A stretch of DNA of 64,000 bases from Diphasiastrum complanatum (taxonomy: Eukaryota; Streptophyta; Lycopodiopsida; Lycopodiales; Lycopodiaceae). Position 1 is the stretch's first letter. Each line of letters opens with the position of its first letter. The notes beneath the pieces were generated by a model that did no database searches, had not been told where the DNA came from, and worked only from the letters and a program-made list of their open reading frames with translations. Both the position numbers and the translations under genes were made by a program. Shown piece by piece: positions 57,460 through 64,000 of the stretch. The stretch is from contig CM055105.1 in NCBI GenBank assembly GCA_029204225.1, forward strand, positions 10,216,927-10,280,926. The letters run 5' to 3'.

Positions 57460-58095
57460 GATGCACTTGGTAGTGAACTTAAGATGCAAGATCTAGGAGT
57501 CTTTCACTACATTTTAGGCCTTGAAATTGACTTTTGGAAAGATCATGCTTTCATAAGTCAAAGTAGATATGCACTTTTCATGCTTAAGAAATTCCAAATG
57601 GAAAATTGTAAAGGCATAGATACACTAATAGAGCACTTTCTAAAAGTTCCTATAAAAGATGATGAAAGATCCTTCAAGGACATCACTCTTTATAGGAGTC
57701 TTATTGGCTCACTTATATGGTTAACTATGACAAGGCCTGATCTAAGCCTTAGTGTACATAAGCTAAGCCAACACATGCAAGATCTAAAGATATATCATTG
57801 GAAGTTGGCTAAAAGAATCTTGAGATATATATCTTCTACCGTAGACTATGGATTAATCTACAAAGGAGAAGATCTAACTTTGGTTGCTTTTTCATATTTA
57901 GATTGTGCAGGAGACAGGCTGGATAGAAAATCCACGAGTTCTTACACAATTTTTCTTGGAGGAAATCTAGTTTCTTGGATATCAAAGAAGCAAGCAACTA
58001 TATCCTTATCATCTTGTGAAGCTGAGTACAAATCTCTTACAACCACAACAAAGGAGGTTTTATGGATCAAAAGGCTACTCTTGGAACTAAAGTGT
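57460..58095 (+). pseudogene. Copia RT C-terminus and RNase H (C1-related, family C4)
   Basis: The frame reads LGSELKMQDLGVFHYILGLEIDF, FQMENCKGIDT, SLIGSLIWLTMTRPDL, KLSQHMQD, DCAGDRLDRKSTSSYTIFLGG and SLSSCEAEYKSLTTTTKEVLW. It starts downstream of the RT catalytic box, so the active site is missing. It is cut at about 58100 by a C3 LTR in the opposite orientation. Confidence 0.8.
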
Positions 58096-58101
58096 TATGT
58101 G

Positions 58102-58747
58102 TGAAAGATTTCAGATCCTTAAGATCCAATCTACTTGAATGATCTTTGGTTAGAAAGAGAAATACACTACCAATCTCACCAATGTAAAAAAATCAGCATC
58201 TACACACAATTTGAGATGCAAACACTAATAGAACTTGATCAAACTTGAATGAAATGATTATGTACTGTTGCTTTCCGTACAAAACCAGCAAGCTATTGTA
58301 TTTCACATGTGTGGATCAAAAAATAGCAAATATAGATCTTTCTACACATAGAATTGCAAGCAATCAACAAGATAATGCACCAATGGATAGTAGAACCCAA
58401 GAGAACCATGTATAAGCATGAAATGAGATAGAGAAGAGAGAAGATGACTCTATATACGAGTTACATCATTTTATAGCAGGTCCAAACCCTATTTGGCCAC
58501 CTGGCTTTCCCACCAAAATGCTAACCCTACTAATTTTGGGTCTAGATTCAATGTACCCAACTTATTCAAATTGAATCTACTCAAACTCGCATTCTACCTT
58601 TCCCAAACTTTCAAAAAGTGTTTATTCAAACTAAATCTAGACTAATGAACTTTGAAAAGTCAACCTCTAAGTCTAAAACAAGTTTTGGCCTCGAAATGCC
58701 AAATATGAAAATATTGCAAAATGTGATGAAACTAGTTGAATCTTTCA
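58102..58747 (-). mobile_element. C3-family LTR (646 bp) of a truncated copy
   Basis: Same length as both C3 LTRs, with the same termini (TGAAAGATTCAAC...AAATCTTTCA on the minus strand). It is followed on the upper side by the C3 polypurine tract and RNase H end, so it is a 3' LTR. Confidence 0.88.
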
Positions 58748-58995
58748 CACTCCCTCTTCAACTTGTTTTAGCATAGACTTTGATAATACTCCAAGTGAAG
58801 TCCTATGCTTCATGAACATGTCTTTTCCCAGTGCTTTGGTGAAGATATCAGCTACACATTTCCTTGAAGACACATGTTCAAGCTCCACCTCCTTTGCAAT
58901 GACTCGCTCCCTCACAAAATGATATTGTATCTCAATATGCTTGCTCCTAGCATGAAAGATAGAATTGGATGCCATTCTTTGGGCTGATTGATTGG
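58748..58995 (-). pseudogene. C3 RNase H C-terminal fragment
   Basis: Minus frame 58745-58975: ASNSIFHARSKHIEIQYHFV, VADIFTKALGKDMFMKHRTS. It stops at a junction near 58995, where a different copia family begins in the same strand sense, giving a chimeric element. Confidence 0.8.
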
Positions 58996-59841
58996 CTATT
59001 CACCTCCACTATCACTTCTCAAAGCTTTCAACTTGAAAGTAAACTGCTTTTCTACATAAGCTTTGAAAGTAAGGAGAACATCATAAACCATTGCTTTAGA
59101 AGATAGCATATAGATCCAATAATATCTTATATAATCATCTACAAAAGAAACAAAACAATTTGCTCTTCCTTTGCTTTTGGTTGAAGAGAAATGAAAGTCA
59201 GAGTGCACAAGTTCAAATGGATGCTGTGTTTTGATGCTTGATCTTGGAAAAGGTCTTCTATGTGATTTTGCCAAAACACAAGCTTCACAAGGTTGAAGCT
59301 CCTTTGACAGTGACTTTGGTAGTCCAACAACTTTTCCTCCATTGACCATAGATTGCATGGCTTTGAAATTGGGATGTCCCAATCTCTTATGCCACAGATC
59401 CTCTTGATGAACCTTGGTCTCATAAGCAATATCTAAAATGTTAGTACTCTCCATAGAATATAATTTGTACAACTTTCCAATTCTAGATCCTCTAGCAATA
59501 ACTTCATTTTCTCTTGAGATTATATATTTGTCAACATGAAACTTGACATCCAATCCACTATCAAACAACTGTTCTACACTAATGAGATTCTTGGTTAGTC
59601 TAGGTACATAAAGTACATCATGCAATCAGAAAGATTTTGATGATGATGCATGCAATGGAATACTACCAATTCCTTCAATTCTACACTCTACATCATTAAC
59701 AGTATAGATTGATCTTTTTGCACCTAGATATGGCATGAGACTTGTGAAAGAGTTTCTAGAGCCAGACATATGGGAACTAGCCCCACTATCTATCTGCCAG
59801 ATTTCTTCATTCTTGAAAGAAAAAGATGAAAATCTAGACAT
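58996..59841 (-). pseudogene. Copia protease and integrase N-terminal part (family C4)
   Basis: On the minus strand: SFKNEEIWQIDSGASSHMSG (protease active site, about 59790), a stop near 59626, then VLYVPRLTKNLISVEQL, LWHKRLGHPNFKAMQ...CEACVLAKSH (zinc region), LVHSDFHF (first catalytic Asp) and LRSDSGGE (second Asp) at the junction near 58998. The integrase third residue, RT and RNase H are absent. Confidence 0.8.
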
Positions 59842-60939
<1,098 letters not shown>

Positions 60940-61439
60940 ATGTCATTAAATGATGGATGGATGTGGTTCTACCTCGAGCTACCTCAGACTCCATAAATAT
61001 GTGTAGCTCTCCTTACAATCAATGATGAAGAACCAAAGTTTTGTAGCTATCTCATGCCATTTTGGATCTAAACCAACGGGGTTGGCTTAGTTGGTTAGCT
61101 TGACATCCAAAGTTTCTTTGGTCTTAGGTTCGAGCCTCCCCTTGGAAACCAAGAAGCATTTTGGATCTAAACAATTTTGCTTGTTATCTCTCTGTATGTC
61201 TCTCTCTAACTCGTGTTGAAGCTAATGCTTATACACTGATATCTTGTACTTTGCTCATTATTGATTCATTGCTATCATATTCTGTTGCTTAGCATGCTAG
61301 ATTGTGGTTAAGCCATATCTTCTGAACTATATCTAGTTAATTAATCTAGAATCAGGTTACTATGCTAATCACAAAGCTTAATTAGATCCATCATACTTGT
61401 GGACATTCCCCACACGTGTGAAATCTGGAAATTTTGTCA
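60940..61439 (+). mobile_element. C1-family 5' LTR, 5'-truncated and carrying a SINE-like insert
   Basis: Matches the 3' part of the C1 LTR (GGATGTGGTTCTACCTCGAG...AAATTTTGTCA) and is followed by the primer site at 61440. An 83-bp insertion with a 16-bp target duplication splits it at 61074-61156. Confidence 0.85.
61074..61156 (+). mobile_element. Short tRNA-derived SINE-like insertion
   Basis: 83 bp flanked by the exact 16-bp duplication CATTTTGGATCTAAAC (61058-61073 and 61157-61172). It contains an A-box-like TGGCTTAGTTGG and a B-box-like GGTTCGAGCC at tRNA-like spacing, and a D-arm-like GCT...AGC. The pairing of acceptor and T stems is poor, so it is not a working tRNA. There is no poly(A) tail. 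The long target duplication fits LINE-type retroposition. Confidence 0.7.
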
Positions 61440-61451
61440 TGGTATCAGAGC
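61440..61451 (+). promoter_or_regulatory. Copia primer-binding site
   Basis: TGGTATCAGAGC directly after the LTR end at 61439, as in C1. Confidence 0.9.
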
Positions 61452-62204
61452 CAAATTAAGCTTTGCATGCTAACATCTCTGATTGTACAAGAAATTGAGA
61501 GCTAAATCAAGCAAAAAAACAGTTTTGCACTTTTTTTTCACCTTTTTCTGAAGTGTATTTGGATCAAATCGGATTGGAACTGAATTTTTAGACCTGACAA
61601 GTGGTAGTACGGAATCTAGAATTCCGCACGTGTGAAAATCAAAGATTTTTAGTCCCTTTTATTTCCTTGTTTATAGATCCAAAGATAGTAGTGTTATAGC
61701 TTGATGGAAAGCTTATGATCTGTACTTTCCATATAAATTGAAACCAAATCAATTTGTGTGTCTAGCAAGAGTTATAAGCTCTTAAAGAGGATAGGGATAG
61801 GTCCAAAATCCGAGTGACAACATTTTGATTTGATTCAATCTTGCTTTGTTCTGAATCCATTGTTTTGAGCATCCTACACACTGAAGATCATGATTGAGTC
61901 TGAAGTAATTGAACACCTTTTGAGCCTTCTAAGAGTCAATTGTGTTTTCTTTTGAAGCATTTCACACGTGCCAAAAGTAGGATTCAAACTAGCCAAAGTG
62001 TCTCAATTCACTTTGTGTGTCTGATCTAGATAATTTGTCTTGTGGAATATTTGAGATTCATCTCAAATATAGTTGCAAGTGTTTCACATACGAAGGTAGT
62101 ACATCCTTGAAAATACCTATAGTGAAAGAGAGCAGCAAATTTAAGTTTGATTGGAACAAGCTCAAACATATCGCAAGTCCAATAACTAAAAAGTCTTCAT
62201 TAAA
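61452..62204 (+). other. C1-family leader between primer site and gag
   Basis: Non-coding. Matches the corresponding part of C1 (about 40918-41674, reverse complement). Confidence 0.7.
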
Positions 62205-62818
62205 ATGGCATCTTAGGCAGGATATCTTCTAGAAGCTAATGAAAGACTAAACACTTCTAATTACTCAATTTGGGAGTTCAGACTGGAGTCTATTTTGATA
62301 CTCCAGGATGTTATGGATATTGTGCTTGGTGTTGAGGAGGAGCCTCAAACACAGGCTAAAATTCCTAAGTATAGGAAGAGAGCTAGAATGGCTCTACATT
62401 TCATTAAGATGAATGTATCTAATGAAATTCTGAGAGAGATAGGATCTTGCACCACAGCCAAAGAAGCTTGGAATGCACTTAAGTCCATCTATAAAGAAAA
62501 TAATACTTCTAGAATACTCATTCTTAGGAATCAGATTTTTCAAAGTTTTCAAAGAAGTGAAGAGAGTGCATCAAACTATGTTCTGAGAGTTAAAGATTTA
62601 CATAGAGAGCTTTCTTGTGTTGGTGTTACTATTAACCAAGATGAGCTAGTTCAAGTCATACTGAATGGCTTGAGAGATGACTATGATAATCTTGTTCAGT
62701 CTTTTGCCATTAAGGAGGAGTTGCCTAATCTAGAAACTCTCCAAGGAATTCTTATTTCTAAAGAATCTGGATGAAGCTATAAACTCTTCAGGATGAACAA
62801 ACTCGAGCATGGTGGAAT
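62205..62818 (+). pseudogene. C1-family Gag, truncated
   Basis: Begins MAS, then a TAG at codon 4 where C1 has Gln, then AGYLLEANERLNTSNYSIW. It continues with ALHFIKMNVSNEILREIG, SCTTAKEAWNALKSI, FQSFQRSEESASNYV, VILNGLRDDYDNLVQSFA and LETLQGILISKES. It is cut at about 62818, before the zinc knuckle, where gypsy gag-like sequence begins. Confidence 0.8.
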
Positions 62819-63608
62819 TACGAAGTAGATGCGGATGGAAGGAGTGAGAGAAAGATCCTAAGACAAGTTGACACGGCCACAAATGAATCACCAATACCAC
62901 AAAAGACTGAGTGGGTAAAACCCATCCAACCAGGGATAGCGAAAGAAGTCAAGAAATTGGCAACAGATGCAATCCAACAGATTTTACCAAGCCTCATCAA
63001 ACAAATGTTGCTACAACAACTTCTGGTGGATGAATTACAAAGAGGTCTCACGTCAACCACACAACTTGGACTACCAGTCAATGCAACAATCCATCTGTAC
63101 CAGCTTCAAGAGAGCAGTCCATTGAGAAAGGAAAGACTAAGGTGGGATCACATTTGGGGTGAATATGATAAACGTAGCATGGCTGTCAATGGAGCCTATT
63201 GAGAACCCAGTGGACGATGATCTAGTCCCTTGGCAACATGCTCTAACTTATAATAAGGAAATTGAGCTGACTGATGAACAGGTCCTACATCACATGGACC
63301 CAGATCGTTACGGAACCAAAAAAGTACCAGCTCAACCACCACAAAAGTCTGCTATGGCGAAAGTCTCAAGGATCGATCCACCCAAGGCACCTGCGAATAA
63401 GAATAATCAATTGAAGCAACGCTACAACCAGGTGATCCGATGGAGTGATCTACCCAAAGAGGTGATAGCTACAATGGATGTTGATATTTGCAACCATGAG
63501 GCGAATGTCACGGCAGTTCTAGTGAAAGACAACAAGGATGAATCCACCAAAATGACAAAAAAGGGTAAAAAGAAAGTGTTGGATTCTGTTAAAAATTCAC
63601 AATTCTAG
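62819..63608 (+). pseudogene. Gypsy gag-like region, paralogous to 7740-8175
   Basis: The first frame (to about 63150) reads TEWVKPIQPGIAKEVKKLAT, LPSLIKQMLLQQLLVDEL. After a frameshift, 63157-63608 reads VNMINVAWLSMEPIENP, LVPWQHA, DEQVLHHMDPDRYG, VIRWSDLPKEVIATMDVD and a Lys-rich end with a stop. The words VNMI..xWL..EP and DEQVL..xDP recur at 8.0-8.2 kb. The family is not identified. Confidence 0.45.
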
Positions 63609-64000
63609 CTTGACTAGTTTTGGTCATATGACTTGTAAATAGTTAGATGGTCATGATGTGGCTTGTCACACGTGCCAAATAGCATAGGATTCCATTCATA
63701 AGGATGTTCTCAAGTAGACCTAAGTGTTAGAACCTTTGGAATGAGTCCAAATTATGCTTAGATACAAGGGAGAAAAAATAGGAGCTATTTTTGGTAATTT
63801 TTGCATTGTTGAGGGATCTCCAAGATTCCAACCCTAACTTGGTAGGGATGAAATATCCACCAAAATTATCATTAGGGATAGGTTTAGGGCTACTCATACC
63901 TGCCCAAAACCGTGATGGATCATGTATATATAGGTGATGATATCTCACCAAAATCTATCAAGCAATTTCATGTTTTTTCTCTCATAATGGTGCAATTGCT
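63609..64000. other. Possible LTR start running off the window
   Basis: TGTTAGAACC at 63725 and a TATA-like ATGTATATATAGG near 63922 fit an LTR U3, but no second copy or end is in view. Confidence 0.25.

Noticed and set aside
61074-61156. A functional tRNA gene
   Set aside because: A and B boxes are present, but acceptor and T stems pair poorly and the piece is flanked by a target duplication, so a SINE-like insertion fits better.

Overview
The window is plant nuclear DNA, AT-rich and dominated by retrotransposons. The signs are Ty1/copia elements primed by initiator-Met tRNA (TGGTATCAGAGC next to the LTR), Ty3/gypsy LTRs with the plant-type TGGCGCC/TGGTGCC primer sites, a plant 2-oxoglutarate dioxygenase gene with a GT-AG intron, TATA boxes, and long GA and TG microsatellites. 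I cannot name the species. No rRNA gene, functional tRNA gene or CRISPR array was seen.

The main architecture is a large inverted repeat. The left arm (1-7739, running off the left edge) is repeated in reverse orientation at 34901-51149, around a 27 kb spacer. Both arms carry the same order: a degenerate repeated coding module, a 2OG-Fe(II) dioxygenase, a gypsy LTR plus primer site, the end of a copia LTR at the same target site, and an unidentified segment. The left dioxygenase looks intact (316 aa, one intron). The right copy has a 256-bp and an 85-bp deletion. Conversely, the right arm keeps a complete copia element (C1, 36154-42469, 783-bp LTRs, AAGAG target duplication), while the left arm has lost it except for part of one LTR.

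The spacer (7740-34900) is nested retroelement debris. It holds an element with a GC-rich LTR and no recognisable genes (8176-12645), a 5'-truncated C1 relative with an in-frame deletion of the RT active site (13.1-15.2 kb), a decayed methyltransferase-like gene (15.2-15.9 kb, minus), a gypsy LTR with primer site and broken gag (17.6-19.1 kb, minus), a copia element C2 split by a nested copia element C3 whose RT is replaced by unrelated sequence (20.1-29.15 kb, minus), and a gypsy pol relic (29.16-32.0 kb, plus).

Right of the inverted repeat (51.15-64 kb) are foldback elements, GA/CT satellites, an unidentified minus-strand gene (53.0-54.15 kb), and at 55.12 kb a divergent histone H3-like gene with a Pro-rich tail, its own TATA box and a three-unit repeat leader. 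That gene has a frame break and an in-frame stop, and Ser/Pro/Lys-rich sequence follows it. The rest is chimeric copia fragments, a short tRNA-derived SINE-like insertion with a 16-bp target duplication (61.07 kb), and a gypsy gag-like fragment. The dioxygenase and perhaps the H3-like and 53-54 kb loci are host genes; nearly everything else is mobile DNA in decay.
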